Part shown: piece after piece, positions 49,109 to 58,220 of the stretch | Layout: every line of letters begins with the position of its first letter | Numbering within the stretch: the first letter of the stretch is position 1 | Source of the DNA: Puia sp963703355 | GTDB taxonomy: Bacteria; Bacteroidota; Bacteroidia; Chitinophagales; Chitinophagaceae | Direction: 5' to 3' | NCBI GenBank assembly: GCA_963703355.1 | Contig: OY969813.1 | Span: 1,550,001 to 1,614,000, forward strand | Length of the DNA stretch: 64,000 bases | Position numbers and translations under genes: made by a program | The notes under the pieces: model-generated | Database searches by the model: none | Told to the model about the DNA's origin: nothing | The model's input: only the letters and a program-made list of their open reading frames with translations

Positions 49109-52072
49109 GGCAGAGTAGACAGGAATTCTCAGGTCATACCAGGAGCCTTCGCCAGGTTTGCTGTTAATAGTAAAAACAGATTTGATTCTGTTGGCCCGCT
49201 TGAGCATATTTTGGAACCCATGTCCTTTTTTAATAAATAACTGGTTGAAACCACGTCCATCGTCTTTTAATTCAATTTGGATTTCATTCTGATCAGATTT
49301 TCGAATAATTAATTTTACGTGACGAGCCTGTGCGTGTTTCAAACAATTACTCATGGCTTCTTTAAAAATCATCATGATGTTCCGGTTATAATTACCAGGA
49401 AGTTTCGCATCTTCAGAGGCACCGAGCAAATTCTCATAAGAAAAACAAACTCCGGTATCCTGAAAAAGATCTATGCCAAGGCTTTCCAGTCTTTGTCCGA
49501 TTTCTTTCATAATATCACTTTCCGGATTTAGTGCCCAGAGAATATCGCGCGTGCCCTGATAAAGACCACTTACATTTTCTTTTATCTGACCAATGATTCT
49601 TTTCTCTTCTTCGTGTCCTGAACCCAGTTTTGTATTCAGCACGTCGGTAAGTACCTGAATTCTCGTCAGACTATTGCCCACTTCATCATGAAAATCTTCT
49701 GAAGCAGTTTGTCGCACTTTAATATTCTCCTCGCGTTTCACTTCTTCAATCTGTTTTAATTGTCTCACGCGAATTCTCATTCGGATCCATTGAATCCATA
49801 ATATCATTCCGACAATAAAAAACATGATCAGGAATTTGAAATAGGCTGTCTGATAAAAAGCAGCTTTGATTTCAAACGGGAATTCAATATTATTTTTTGA
49901 GAATCCCACACCTTGTAAAAATGCCCTTGCTCTGAAAGTATAATGACCAGGAGGTAGTGCGGGATATACAACAAAATGATTTGATGAAAGCGCTGAGTAT
50001 GATTTTTCCATACCCTCCAGCTGATATTGATATTGAATTGCTTCGGTATGCTGGTAACTGGGACATCTGAAAGAAAATGTCAGGTGATTTTCATCGTGAT
50101 GAAGTATCAGATTTTTTGGAACGTCGTACCAGTTATTTAGTAAGCCATCTGCACGGTATGTTGGAATGTTTTTTGAAAAGACCTGTACTTCCTGTAGTAA
50201 CACGGGAGGTAAATAATTTTGTCTTGTGGTGGAGTCGGGAATAAATTTAAAAAGACCAGACACTGTTCCAAACCACAAATTGTTTTTACTGTCATACAGT
50301 GCTGCGCCCTGATTACATTCTGCGGAGGAAATATCGCCGGGTGTGGACAGGTTTGAAATCTGGATCGTCTGTGTGGCGGTATCGAAGACTATTCTATTCA
50401 CTCCGCGACCCGTACCCAGCCAGATCTGATTTTTCTTATCTGTAACAACGCTGTAAATAAAATCGGCATCCAGTCCATCTTTCGTAGTAAACTGTCGGTA
50501 TTTTCCGGTTACGCTATTATACAGGATGAACCCTTTATTGGAAGTAGCGAGCAAATAAAATTTACCGAGTGTGGCAATGGACATAAAATTCGCCTTGTTA
50601 AGAAGGGAATCATTTATTTTCCTGTAATTAAAATCGTTCGCGATCAGGTAAAGACCCTTGTCGGTTGAAACCAACATGGTGTCTTTTGAAATTTTTAAAC
50701 TCCTGGTGGAATAAGAATCCAGTACCTGCGTTGTAATACCCATGGAAGAAACGTTGAAAAATCCCCAGCAGGAATTCACCCAGAACCCGCCACGGCCATC
50801 GGGTATTGCACTATAAACACAACCTTTTAGCGCGCCTAAATTTACCTTTGAAATGTTACCGTTGTCATTTCTCAGGAAAAGGCCACCGCCTGTAAGAATG
50901 TAGATTCCATTTTTTTCTGCTGGAAAAAGTTCGGTGATGTTTTGATCGGAACTGTTGTCGGGCAATCCCTTCACTACATTCATATCCTTTCCGTCATAAC
51001 TGAATAAACCATTTCCCGTTCCGATATAAATCTGCTGGTTGTTCTCGATCATGGGCATTACACTGAAGTTTTTTTCTTCAGTAAACTGATCGAAAATCAG
51101 AAACTGCTGGGCGGAAAATCTGAATACGCCCGTACCGTTTGTTCCCAACCAGATATTTTCTTCACGATCCTGAAATATGACCGTTGTTCTATTACCCGCG
51201 TATCCGTTTGCGGCATTCAAAGCGATTCGTCCGGAGTCAACATATTGAAACAAACCGTTTGTGGATGTCAGCCACAAGGTGTTGGTCTTATCGAGGTACA
51301 AATTGGTGAACTTCTCCGTATTGCGGGCTTTGATCAGTGATCTGATCGAACCCTCATGAACAGAAAATATTTCATTATACGACAGCAGAAATAACTTTCC
51401 TGAATCTGCGGCATCGAACACTATTTTTTGAAAGACTCCATTCTCGTCGAATTCACTCAGTGGCACTACTTTTTCCCATCCATCGTTTGTTAATTTGAAA
51501 ACACCTTTATTTAATACCACAGCCCACAACTCACCCTGTTTGTCGGTTTGAATAGCTGTTAGCTTTTCATTTTGTCCGGTAACGGGTGATCTGGTGACTT
51601 TGTCATTTTTATCTACGCCGTATAATTTACCCCCTGCCAATACCCAGATTCTCTGACGTGCATCTTCCAGAATGGATCTGACCATATTGCCGCCCATTGA
51701 ATCTGAAAAAATTAAATTCTTAAAAACCTTCCCGTTAAATTTAGAAACACCATATTCTGTTCCGACCCAAATATTGTCGTCGTGATCGGCCATAATGTTA
51801 TTGGCGTAATTGCTGATTAAACCATCTGTTTCACTATAATTCGTAAAAACCTTTCCATCAAAGCGGGAAATTCCTCCGAGCGTACAGAACCAGAGATTAT
51901 CGAAATGATCCTGCGTAATGGCACTTACCTGAGACTGAATTAATCCCTGCTGTACATTATAATTCTGGAAGTGAAATTTTTGTGCGGATAAGCATGCAGA
52001 AAGCAGCAGACAGATAAAAAATATCCGTAAGGTTTTTGAAGTCTGACTATATCTTGAAAAAACTACACTCAT
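49106..52072 (-). CDS. Two-component sensor histidine kinase with beta-propeller sensor (Y_Y_Y, HisKA_3)
   Basis: The 988-residue protein has a signal peptide, a large periplasmic sensor of repeated propeller blades (for example FDNLWFCTLGGISRFDGKVF, ENIWLGTNGTGVFRF), a Y_Y_Y domain (YQYQLEGMEKSYSALS...GHYTFRARA), one membrane helix at about 735-755 (AYFKFLIMFFIVGMILWI), and a HisKA_3 kinase with the phospho-accepting His in SEDFHDEVGNSLTRI. The HATPase part has KEAMSNCLKHAQA and LKDDGRGF. It senses an unknown signal and phosphorylates a NarL-type regulator, very likely the divergent gene. Confidence 0.93.
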   Translation of the reverse strand: MSVVFSRYSQTSKTLRIFFICLLLSACLSAQKFHFQNYNVQQGLIQSQVSAITQDHFDNLWFCTLGGISRFDGKVFTNYSETDGLISNYANNIMADHDDNIWVGTEYGVSKFNGKVFKNLIFSDSMGGNMVRSILEDARQRIWVLAGGKLYGVDKNDKVTRSPVTGQNEKLTAIQTDKQGELWAVVLNKGVFKLTNDGWEKVVPLSEFDENGVFQKIVFDAADSGKLFLLSYNEIFSVHEGSIRSLIKARNTEKFTNLYLDKTNTLWLTSTNGLFQYVDSGRIALNAANGYAGNRTTVIFQDREENIWLGTNGTGVFRFSAQQFLIFDQFTEEKNFSVMPMIENNQQIYIGTGNGLFSYDGKDMNVVKGLPDNSSDQNITELFPAEKNGIYILTGGGLFLRNDNGNISKVNLGALKGCVYSAIPDGRGGFWVNSCWGFFNVSSMGITTQVLDSYSTRSLKISKDTMLVSTDKGLYLIANDFNYRKINDSLLNKANFMSIATLGKFYLLATSNKGFILYNSVTGKYRQFTTKDGLDADFIYSVVTDKKNQIWLGTGRGVNRIVFDTATQTIQISNLSTPGDISSAECNQGAALYDSKNNLWFGTVSGLFKFIPDSTTRQNYLPPVLLQEVQVFSKNIPTYRADGLLNNWYDVPKNLILHHDENHLTFSFRCPSYQHTEAIQYQYQLEGMEKSYSALSSNHFVVYPALPPGHYTFRARAFLQGVGFSKNNIEFPFEIKAAFYQTAYFKFLIMFFIVGMILWIQWIRMRIRVRQLKQIEEVKREENIKVRQTASEDFHDEVGNSLTRIQVLTDVLNTKLGSGHEEEKRIIGQIKENVSGLYQGTRDILWALNPESDIMKEIGQRLESLGIDLFQDTGVCFSYENLLGASEDAKLPGNYNRNIMMIFKEAMSNCLKHAQARHVKLIIRKSDQNEIQIELKDDGRGFNQLFIKKGHGFQNMLKRANRIKSVFTINSKPGEGSWYDLRIPVYSA

Positions 52073-52118
52073 ACTTATATCAAAATATCACGCAAGCTCG
52101 ATAATATTGGAGATAAAC

Positions 52119-52126
52119 TATCTTTG
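52119..52126 (+). promoter_or_regulatory. Putative -7 element TATCTTTG for the response regulator
   Basis: The octamer matches TAnnTTTG and lies 88 nt before the ATG. No TTTG box is found at the expected upstream distance. The leader would contain the GC hairpin TCCCCCAAAAGGGGGGA. Confidence 0.45.
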
Positions 52127-52147
52127 ACACCCGGTCTGTTACTGATA

Positions 52148-52164
52148 AATCCCCCAAAAGGGGG
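52148..52164. repeat. TCCCCC-AAAAG-GGGGGA hairpin in the kinase-regulator spacer
   Basis: The perfect palindrome with an AAAA-G centre lies in the divergent promoter region between kinase and response regulator, 50 nt upstream of the regulator ATG. A related motif is at the kinase stop codon (49086-49108). Confidence 0.6.
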
Positions 52165-52213
52165 GACTGTCTTCTCCGAAAAATCGTGGAAATTTATAAA
52201 ATATTAAATTATC

Positions 52214-52843
52214 ATGGAGGAAGCAAATGTCAGGATCGTAATTGTAGAAGACGATAAAGTAATCCGAGAGGGCTATCGTTTTCTGATTGGCGAAAAACAG
52301 GGATATCAGGTAATTAATACCTATTCAACGGCCGAACAGGCTATCAAGAAACTTGCAGAAGACAATCCGGATCTTGTATTGCTGGATGTTGGTCTCCCCG
52401 GCATTTCTGGCATTGAAGCCATCCCCAGGATAAAAAACATATTACCCCAGGTACTCATTTTGATTTGCACCGTGCACGATTCTGAAGAAACAATATTCAG
52501 GGCACTTACAAACGGCGCATCGGGATATCTTACCAAAGACAGTTCGGCTGTAAAAATTATGGAGTCCATCCGTGAAATAATGCAGGGTGGTGCTTCGATG
52601 AGTGCCAATGTGGCTCAACTCGTAATAAAATCGTTCCAGCGAAATTCTCATTCACCCTTATCGCGCAGGGAAACGCAGGTACTTGAGGAAATCGCAAAGG
52701 GAAAAAACAGGAGGGTGATTGCGGATGAGCTATTTATTGATAACGAGACGGTAAAAAGTCATATCAAAAATATTTACGCCAAATTGAATGTTCATTCCAA
52801 AGCAGATGCTATACGAACTGCCAAAGAGAATAAGTTAATTTAA
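52214..52843 (+). CDS. NarL/FixJ-type response regulator
   Basis: The 209-residue protein has a receiver domain with the phospho-acceptor Asp58 in LVLLDVGLPG and acidic Asp13/Asp14, then a LuxR-type helix-turn-helix (SRRETQVLEEIAKGKNRRVIADEL...VKSHIKNIYAKLNVHSKADAIRTA) at residues about 145-209. It diverges from the sensor kinase gene, which is the probable partner. The HTH binds DNA as a dimer after phosphorylation. The gene ends with a bidirectional terminator. Confidence 0.95.
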   Translation: MEEANVRIVIVEDDKVIREGYRFLIGEKQGYQVINTYSTAEQAIKKLAEDNPDLVLLDVGLPGISGIEAIPRIKNILPQVLILICTVHDSEETIFRALTNGASGYLTKDSSAVKIMESIREIMQGGASMSANVAQLVIKSFQRNSHSPLSRRETQVLEEIAKGKNRRVIADELFIDNETVKSHIKNIYAKLNVHSKADAIRTAKENKLI

Positions 52844-52871
52844 AAAAAAGCAGGTGGTGGAAACCACCCGC
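52842..52871 (-). terminator. Terminator between the response regulator and LytTR genes
   Basis: On the minus strand GGGTGGTTTCCACCACC is followed by TGCTTTTTTTT. It terminates the LytTR gene and may slow + strand transcription from the regulator gene. Confidence 0.82.
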
Positions 52872-52891
52872 GGTCACATGAGAAAATAAAA

Positions 52892-53326
52892 CTAGTAATC
52901 GGAATATCCATTTCGGGATTCCAACATATCTTCTAACAGAGGGTTCTCCTGTTCGTTACTACCTTTTGTTACCCATTTTTTAAAATCCTGCATTCGCACC
53001 TGGTTTATAAAAACCTTTTCTTTGGGCGCGGGAAAAAGTTCCACTTCAATCCTGCCGGCCACACATAGTTTGAACTTTCGCAGGGATTCGATATGAACCA
53101 GATATTTTTTATTAATCCTGTAAAAATCCGACGGGTCGAGAGCCATTGTAAGATCCCGTAATGTTTTGGGAACTAAATATTTCATACCCTGTAGTCTGTC
53201 AACCATAAAACAGGTTTTGTTCTCCAGATAGAAATAAGCGATATCATCTGTTTTAAACAGCAGATATTCATTCGCACGACGGATAATGATTCTGCGATAT
53301 TGGCTGTTATTGAGATTCGTATTCAT
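52892..53326 (-). CDS. LytTR-domain DNA-binding protein
   Basis: The 144-residue protein is a stand-alone LytTR DNA-binding domain without a receiver domain. Motifs: LLFKTDDIAYFYLENKTCFMV, TLRDLTMALDPSDFYRINKKYLVHIESLRKF, and VFINQVRMQDFKKWV. LytTR proteins regulate virulence, competence or cell-envelope genes. With no receiver, its activity is controlled in another way. A charged C-terminal tail follows. Confidence 0.9.
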   Translation of the reverse strand: MNTNLNNSQYRRIIIRRANEYLLFKTDDIAYFYLENKTCFMVDRLQGMKYLVPKTLRDLTMALDPSDFYRINKKYLVHIESLRKFKLCVAGRIEVELFPAPKEKVFINQVRMQDFKKWVTKGSNEQENPLLEDMLESRNGYSDY

Positions 53327-53469
53327 CTTCAGGAGATTGTACTCCCATTAAAATTAAAAACTTAGTTCTTTGAAAAAAGAAAAAGAGATAAAATGACGCC
53401 TGAAGGGGGAGAAACACGAAATATTTCGTGGATCACTCCGATGGATTAAAATAAATGGGGGAGGGTTTT

Positions 53470-53609
53470 TGAACAAGTATGGGAGTATGGGAGTATGGGA
53501 GTATGGGAGTATGGGAGTATGGGAGTATGATCCCACCTAACTGAATAATTTGATTCCTACACTCCCATACTCCCATACTCCCATACTCCCATACTCCCGT
53601 ACTTGCCTC
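53470..53609. repeat. Family C inverted octamer arms before dps stop codon
   Basis: The left arm at 53476-53527 has six GTATGGGA copies in a row, and the right arm at 53557-53600 has CATACTCC copies. A unique spacer of about 30 nt separates them. The right arm ends at the TAG of the minus-strand dps gene (sense strand TAGGAGGCAAGTACGGGAGT). The G3-AGTAT-G3 series on the + strand is compatible with a G-quadruplex. Confidence 0.9.
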
Positions 53610-54083
53610 CTATTTCAAATGGGCACGCAGCATCCAGGCAGTTTTTTCGTGTTTCTCCATTAACCCTGTCACGAAATCAGCCGTGCCGGCATCTTTATGA
53701 GCTTCATCAAATTCTTTAATATTTCCGCGAATGAATTCGATGATCGTTTCATGGTCCGCCAACAGATTTTTAATAAAATTCTGACTGCTGGTACCACCGG
53801 TTATTTCTTCCGTAAGGTGAGTAAGGGAGAGATATTTTTTTAATGAAGCAGGCGCATAATGTCCCAACTGGCGGATACGTTCTGCAACTGAATCAGTATA
53901 TTCTTCAGATTGTTCATACAATTCTTCAAGATATAAATGAACGGAATGAAAATCCGGCCCTTCCAGATTCCAGTGTGCGTTCAGCGTCTTTGCATACAAC
54001 ACAAATTCGTCGGCAAGAATTTTACTTAATTGTTCCGCTATCGTTTTTCTATTTGCTTCTGAGATTCCAATACTTGTTTTCAT
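53610..54083 (-). CDS. dps: Dps-family ferritin-like DNA-protection protein
   Basis: The 157-residue protein forms dodecamers that oxidise and store iron and protect DNA in stress and stationary phase. Ferroxidase-site residues are visible in the first helices: AHWNLEGPDFHSVHLYLEELYEQ with His37 and His49, and SEEYTDSVAERIRQLG. The length is normal. The upstream region is AT-rich with no repeats until the next gene. The stop TAG flows into the family C array. Confidence 0.94.
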   Translation of the reverse strand: MKTSIGISEANRKTIAEQLSKILADEFVLYAKTLNAHWNLEGPDFHSVHLYLEELYEQSEEYTDSVAERIRQLGHYAPASLKKYLSLTHLTEEITGGTSSQNFIKNLLADHETIIEFIRGNIKEFDEAHKDAGTADFVTGLMEKHEKTAWMLRAHLK

Positions 54084-54244
54084 TTTTTTCCTGTTGAATT
54101 AGTTAAAATAAAAGCTACTTTCTATTCATTATAAAGTTCTGTTTATATTGTATTGTATGCAAATCCTTTTCAGAATAAAACCAGGTAAACGATGTAAACC
54201 TTTTCGTCAAGCAGCGCCAACAGTCAATTGACTAACTTCGCCCT

Positions 54245-54502
54245 ATGTCCGAGCCTTTTACAATACAATATTTATACAAAGGGGTAACTGAGGAAATTTC
54301 CTGCAGTCTGAGAGTAAATACATTTACCTATCAGTTCCTCTGTACAATTGATAATGTAGAAATCATATTGGAGAAGGATGACGAGGGCAGGTTAAGAGTA
54401 CTCGATGCTGATCCTTTTTCCCGTAAAAATAAAATGCCCGATCCAATCCGGGTATTGGCCGTAAAGGATGAACTGGAGAGAATTTTGCTGGAAAAGGATT
54501 AA
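54245..54502 (+). CDS. Small hypothetical protein (85 residues)
   Basis: A clean 85-residue frame (MSEPFTIQYLYKGVTEEISC...) with alternating beta segments and an acidic C-terminal helix (ALKDELERILLEKD-like). No family is recognised. The -7-like TAACTTCG lies 4 nt upstream of the ATG, so the mRNA would have almost no leader. It is followed after 83 bp by a second small gene in the same direction. Coding status is supported by full-length frame, start and codon composition. Confidence 0.7.
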   Translation: MSEPFTIQYLYKGVTEEISCSLRVNTFTYQFLCTIDNVEIILEKDDEGRLRVLDADPFSRKNKMPDPIRVLAVKDELERILLEKD

Positions 54503-54585
54503 ACCCAATATTTATCAGAAGTTCTGATATCAGTCCACGATCGTCAACATGCAATACCGTCCCTAACAAATACAAAAAGAATCAT

Positions 54586-54825
54586 ATGGAAGAAAACCCC
54601 GAATTGCCGGTTTACACAAATATTGAAGCGGTTTTTAAACAGCGAAAAACTACTGATGATAAAATCCAGATGATTGCTACTTGTACGCTGAACGGAAAAG
54701 CAAATCGGAGTGTTTGGATTGAAGTGCCTACTGCATTGTACAACGGCTATAAAGGAAAGGTACAGATCATCGAATTCAATATTAAAAACGGATTACTCGA
54801 AGTGTTGAAGGTGCGGAAGGCTTAA
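54586..54825 (+). CDS. Small hypothetical protein (79 residues)
   Basis: The 79-residue protein (MEENPELPVYTNIEAVFKQRKTTDD...) is a mostly beta-strand pattern with no signal peptide or membrane part. Not recognised. The gene ends CGGAAGGCT TAA CGC, with the last codons and stop written in family A heptamer units. Convergent on the pterin dehydratase gene. Confidence 0.68.
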   Translation: MEENPELPVYTNIEAVFKQRKTTDDKIQMIATCTLNGKANRSVWIEVPTALYNGYKGKVQIIEFNIKNGLLEVLKVRKA

Positions 54826-54944
54826 CGCTTAACGCGGAACGCTTAACGCGGAACGCTTAATGCTGAACGCTTAACGCTGCACGGTTAACGCTTAATGGGT
54901 TCGAGTTACTGCGTTCAGCGTTCCGCGTTAAGCGTTAAGCTTTA
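54812..54944. repeat. Family A inverted heptamer arms between convergent genes
   Basis: The left arm at 54812-54895 (GAAGGCT, TTAACGC, GGAACGC) starts inside the last codons of the 79-residue gene. The right arm at 54911-54944 (GCGTTCA, GCGTTCC, GCGTTAA) ends in the last codons and stop of the pterin dehydratase gene. Both stop codons belong to repeat units. Confidence 0.92.
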
Positions 54945-55168
54945 ATACCATCAATCTTCTTCGCCAGTTTTCTATCTTTTTCTGTCACCACATCACCCGC
55001 GTCGTGGGTGGACAACCAGACTTCTACTTCGTCGTACGTGTTAGTCCATTTGGGATGATGGTCCATCTTCTCAGCTTCCAATGCCACGCGGGTCATAAAT
55101 GCGAAAGCCTCGGAGAAATTTTGAAATTTAAATTTCTTATGGAGCGTATTGTTTTTTTCTTGCCACAT
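54935..55168 (-). CDS. Pterin-4a-carbinolamine dehydratase
   Basis: The 77-residue protein (start MWQEKNN at 55168; the frame continues up to 55189 but overlaps the upstream gene stop) has the signature MDHHPKWTNTYDEVEVWLSTHDAG. The active-site residues are His37, His38, and His55 with Asp56. It dehydrates 4a-hydroxytetrahydropterins in the recycling of pterin cofactors. The C-terminus IKA is coded by AAAGCT before the stop, matching repeat units. It is 5 bp from the PRC-barrel gene upstream. Confidence 0.92.
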   Translation of the reverse strand: MWQEKNNTLHKKFKFQNFSEAFAFMTRVALEAEKMDHHPKWTNTYDEVEVWLSTHDAGDVVTEKDRKLAKKIDGIKA

Positions 55169-55173
55169 ATAAT

Positions 55174-55590
55174 TTAGATAAAACGCCAATAACTATATAC
55201 TTCATCAAAATGCAGGTTGGTATCAGGCCAGTGATCCATATCAAATCCGGGAGCTTTTTCAAGGACATCTTTGTGCTGATCGAAAATAAATCTCTTGTTG
55301 GGTGCATCCAGTTTCAGCAACCGGAGCGGGATAGCAAAATATTTTACACCCATTCCCAGAAAGCCGCCAAATTCAATTATGATATAATCTATTTTTCCTG
55401 TTTCAAGGTCCAGCATAATATCTTTTATTTCCCCAAGATGTTCCCCACCTGCATTTACAATTTTGTCTCCGGAAAGTGATGAGGCAGTCAGATACCGCCC
55501 TTTTTGATTGGGCAGAAGTTCTCCTTTGTTTTCACCGGAGAAATTATCTTTTTCGAATAGTTGCTCTTTCTCATTTAATTTTGCTTCCAT
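55174..55590 (-). CDS. PRC-barrel domain protein
   Basis: The 138-residue protein has a PRC-barrel (residues about 30-125: RYLTASSLSGDKIVNAGGEHLGEIKDIMLDLETGKIDYIIIEFGG...FAIPLRLLKLD). PRC barrels bind other macromolecules, for example in photosynthesis or RNA processing, but the role here is unknown. The N-terminus is charged and variable. It precedes the pterin dehydratase gene by 5 bp, so the two probably form one operon. Confidence 0.88.
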   Translation of the reverse strand: MEAKLNEKEQLFEKDNFSGENKGELLPNQKGRYLTASSLSGDKIVNAGGEHLGEIKDIMLDLETGKIDYIIIEFGGFLGMGVKYFAIPLRLLKLDAPNKRFIFDQHKDVLEKAPGFDMDHWPDTNLHFDEVYSYWRFI

Positions 55591-55983
55591 TAGAAAATGT
55601 TTAAGTGGGATACCAAGTTATATCAAAAAAACCGTGCCACGGACTTCCGAGTGTTGCCAGATTTGGGACTAAAAGTCCACAATTAAGAATTGAGGACGCC
55701 ACATTTTTGATTTCTTTGGCATTTTGGATGGAATATTGTATTTATTTTGCATCATAAGCAACTGATCCTGACCACTTAAAGACTAATTCTTTCTTAATTA
55801 CCCGTATAAACATGAAACTGGTATGTGCATTGCAAATATTATTATGGTTTTTCATAGGATATTGGATTTTAAAATGGGCTGGATTTCTATCCTGGCCCTT
55901 TTTTATTTTATCCCCTTCTAAGTTGCCGTTTACATCTACTTCACGCATTCTAATCTTAATTTCATCAAATAATCAAAATCAAT
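55591..55983. other. Intergenic region upstream of the beta-barrel gene
   Basis: A 393-bp gap with no tandem arrays. Hydrophobic frames at 55812-56063 on the + strand and 55742-55948 on the minus strand lack family features and one overlaps the real gene, so I do not call them. No hairpin with T tract is obvious. Confidence 0.5.
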
Positions 55984-56553
55984 ATGAAAAAAATTGTTGT
56001 CCCCTTTCTTTGTTTAATCGCGACATCCATTTCACAAACAGTTTACTCTCAAAGCAAGAGTAGTTCGGGTAATAACTCGCCGATGCAAGTGGGCAGTGTG
56101 CTGGTGAATGCGGGCATCGGTGTAGGAGCAGATTATAAAGGAGAAAATTATGGAACGGCGTTCGGTTTTAAAGTGGCTGCCGATTTTGGTCTTTGGGATG
56201 CAGGTCCGGGTGTGATTTCACTTGGACCCGAACTGGGAGGATCTTTTTCTAACGGCAATTATTATGGTGGATATTCGGGAGACTACAACTCCAATACATT
56301 TGTCGTTGCAGGAAGAGGCGCCTGGCATTGTGGTTGGGATGTGCCCGGACTGGACACTTATGCAGGAGCCTCGGCAGGTATTGGTTTTCATCATTATTCT
56401 TATTATGGATATGACGGATCTAATCAGGTAATCCCGGCCTTTGGTGCATTCATAGGCGGGTCTTATTTTATAAAACCCAATTTTGGCTTTAATGCCGAAG
56501 CTGGTTTTGATATAACCAACTTTCAGGTTGGTGTGGTTTTTAAAATTCAATAA
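55984..56553 (+). CDS. Outer membrane beta-barrel protein
   Basis: The 189-residue protein has a signal peptide (MKKIVVPFLCLIATSISQTVYSQ) and then alternating short beta strands rich in Gly, Tyr and Ser (FGFKVAADFGLWDAGPG, GGSYFIKPNFGFNAEAGFDITNFQVGVVFKIQ). The last residue pattern ends in an aromatic-hydrophobic strand. Small 8-stranded OmpW/OmpA-type barrels have this length. No specific family or ligand. It ends at a strong bidirectional terminator. Confidence 0.85.
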   Translation: MKKIVVPFLCLIATSISQTVYSQSKSSSGNNSPMQVGSVLVNAGIGVGADYKGENYGTAFGFKVAADFGLWDAGPGVISLGPELGGSFSNGNYYGGYSGDYNSNTFVVAGRGAWHCGWDVPGLDTYAGASAGIGFHHYSYYGYDGSNQVIPAFGAFIGGSYFIKPNFGFNAEAGFDITNFQVGVVFKIQ

Positions 56554-56576
56554 TTCTTAAACATGTTGGTCATAAT

Positions 56577-56616
56577 AAATAAATCCGGGAGAAGATTATT
56601 CCCCCGGATTTATTTT
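56577..56616. terminator. Bidirectional terminator between the beta-barrel and TolB-like genes
   Basis: AAATAAATCCGGG pairs with CCCGGATTTATTT over 13 bp, with A-rich and T-rich flanks on either side. Confidence 0.9.
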
Positions 56617-56631
56617 CATCTCTTTTAAAGA

Positions 56632-58176
56632 TTATTCAGAGTTACTTACAAAAGCCAACCGCTTGCTATCCGGCGACCAGGAAGGAGCATTGAGCGTTCC
56701 CTGTCCGCCATATAAATAAGCGAGAACTTTAGGTGCGCCTCCCGAAACAGGCATCAGTCGAAGCATAACTTTTTGATAAGAAGGATGAGCATTCGGATCA
56801 ATATCAGGCGGAAAGGAAATAAAAACCATCCATTTCCCGTCAGGGGAAATGTGCGGAAACCAATTGTGATATTGATCGAAGGTTAGTTGTTCTTTGCCAG
56901 ATCCATCCGGTTTCATTCGCCAGATTTGCATAGTACCGGTTGGATTTGCATTGTAATAAATATATTTTCCATCGGGAGCATATTCAGGACCGTCCACATG
57001 CCCTTTCGTGTTGAAAGTAAGTTGAATTTCTTTTCCTCCATTGATATCCTGTTTATAGAGATTAAAGATTTTACTCCCGCGTTGCGCCACGAAACATACT
57101 TCCTTATTATTTGGATTCCATCCATGCCAGTAAGAGGGTGTTTGTTCAGTGAGTAATGTTGGTTCGCCTCCCGAGAGCGGTAATATGTAAACCGACGAAC
57201 CGCCGCCGGGTTTTCCTTCTCTTGAATTACTGATGGCCAGTGTTTTTCCGTCGAATGAAATTCCATGATCATTGTTGATTTTTCCTGCAGTACCAGTGTT
57301 TAATTTTTCCGGCACACCACCTTCGATCGGAATCGTAAACAACGAACCATGGTCATTGAACAATAATTTTTTACCATCTGGCATCCAGTTCGGTGCTTCA
57401 AACCGGCCTTTTGATTCATAGATTACCTTACGGTTACCATTTGCGGCGTCCACTATTTCAAGACGGCACCCCATTATTGTCTGGGGTTCTGGTTTGGCAA
57501 GCGCGGGATTTGGCTGATAAGGATTATAAACCGGCCTGTCGATGCGCAGATTCCACACACGGGCAGAAGCAACCGCATTTGAGTCATGTGCGCAGATATA
57601 AAAACCCGCAAGTACAGAGTCGCCCAAATCGTTCAGATCATGTTTACCTACTTCCTGTAATGGTTCTCCGGGATTGGCAACACGCATTGTCAGGGTTTTA
57701 CCTTTTCTTTCCAACTGAATGGTCTGGAGACTTTTCTTTGGAAAGAATATCTCTCCCTGAGGATCCTGCATGTATGCTCCCTTCATTTCTCTCCACTGCA
57801 ATGCGATGAGTCCGTCCATATGTAAACAGGCATTCATGCTCACCGCATCCGGCGCATCGGATTCCCTGATCATCCATCCCATTTTCCGATGGTTACTCGC
57901 TCCTGTAGTATCGCCGGTAAATGCAAAATCAGCAGTAAGTATAAAATCACCGGAAATTTTCTTACAGGTATAATGGAACTGATCGTCATTAAACCACACG
58001 TTACCTCCCGAGCCATTTGTTGTATAACTCTGTGAATTCTCATCGTACGTTGTAGAGCCCGCATGTTTTACATAACCTATGTCCTCCTGTTTATCAAACA
58101 CACCAACCGGAGCATTTTGCGAAAACCCCAAAAAACAAAAACACGTGAAAATAAGGGCAAACAATGAATACTTCAT
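56632..58176 (-). CDS. TolB-like beta-propeller protein with N-terminal DUF1349-like domain
   Basis: From ATG 58176 (MKYSLFALIF) the protein has 514 residues; a TTG three codons upstream is unlikely. A signal peptide precedes an N-terminal concanavalin-like domain (residues about 25-215: FNDDQFHYTCKKISGDFILTADFAFTG...). The C-terminal half is a WD40-like TolB propeller (PNWMPDGKKLLFNDHG, PEYAPDGKYIYYNANPTGTMQIWRMKPDG, PSWSPDSKRLAFVSNSE). It is secreted; role unknown, possibly sugar or polymer binding. It follows the sugar isomerase gene by 44 bp. Confidence 0.9.
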   Translation of the reverse strand: MKYSLFALIFTCFCFLGFSQNAPVGVFDKQEDIGYVKHAGSTTYDENSQSYTTNGSGGNVWFNDDQFHYTCKKISGDFILTADFAFTGDTTGASNHRKMGWMIRESDAPDAVSMNACLHMDGLIALQWREMKGAYMQDPQGEIFFPKKSLQTIQLERKGKTLTMRVANPGEPLQEVGKHDLNDLGDSVLAGFYICAHDSNAVASARVWNLRIDRPVYNPYQPNPALAKPEPQTIMGCRLEIVDAANGNRKVIYESKGRFEAPNWMPDGKKLLFNDHGSLFTIPIEGGVPEKLNTGTAGKINNDHGISFDGKTLAISNSREGKPGGGSSVYILPLSGGEPTLLTEQTPSYWHGWNPNNKEVCFVAQRGSKIFNLYKQDINGGKEIQLTFNTKGHVDGPEYAPDGKYIYYNANPTGTMQIWRMKPDGSGKEQLTFDQYHNWFPHISPDGKWMVFISFPPDIDPNAHPSYQKVMLRLMPVSGGAPKVLAYLYGGQGTLNAPSWSPDSKRLAFVSNSE

Positions 58177-58220
58177 AAACAGCAAGGTGAGATGAAGGAG
58201 TAAAATTTAATTGATAAAAA

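Noticed and set aside
55812..56063. Hydrophobic 83-residue + strand frame
   Set aside because: It overlaps the signal-peptide region of the beta-barrel gene in another frame and has no recognisable family.
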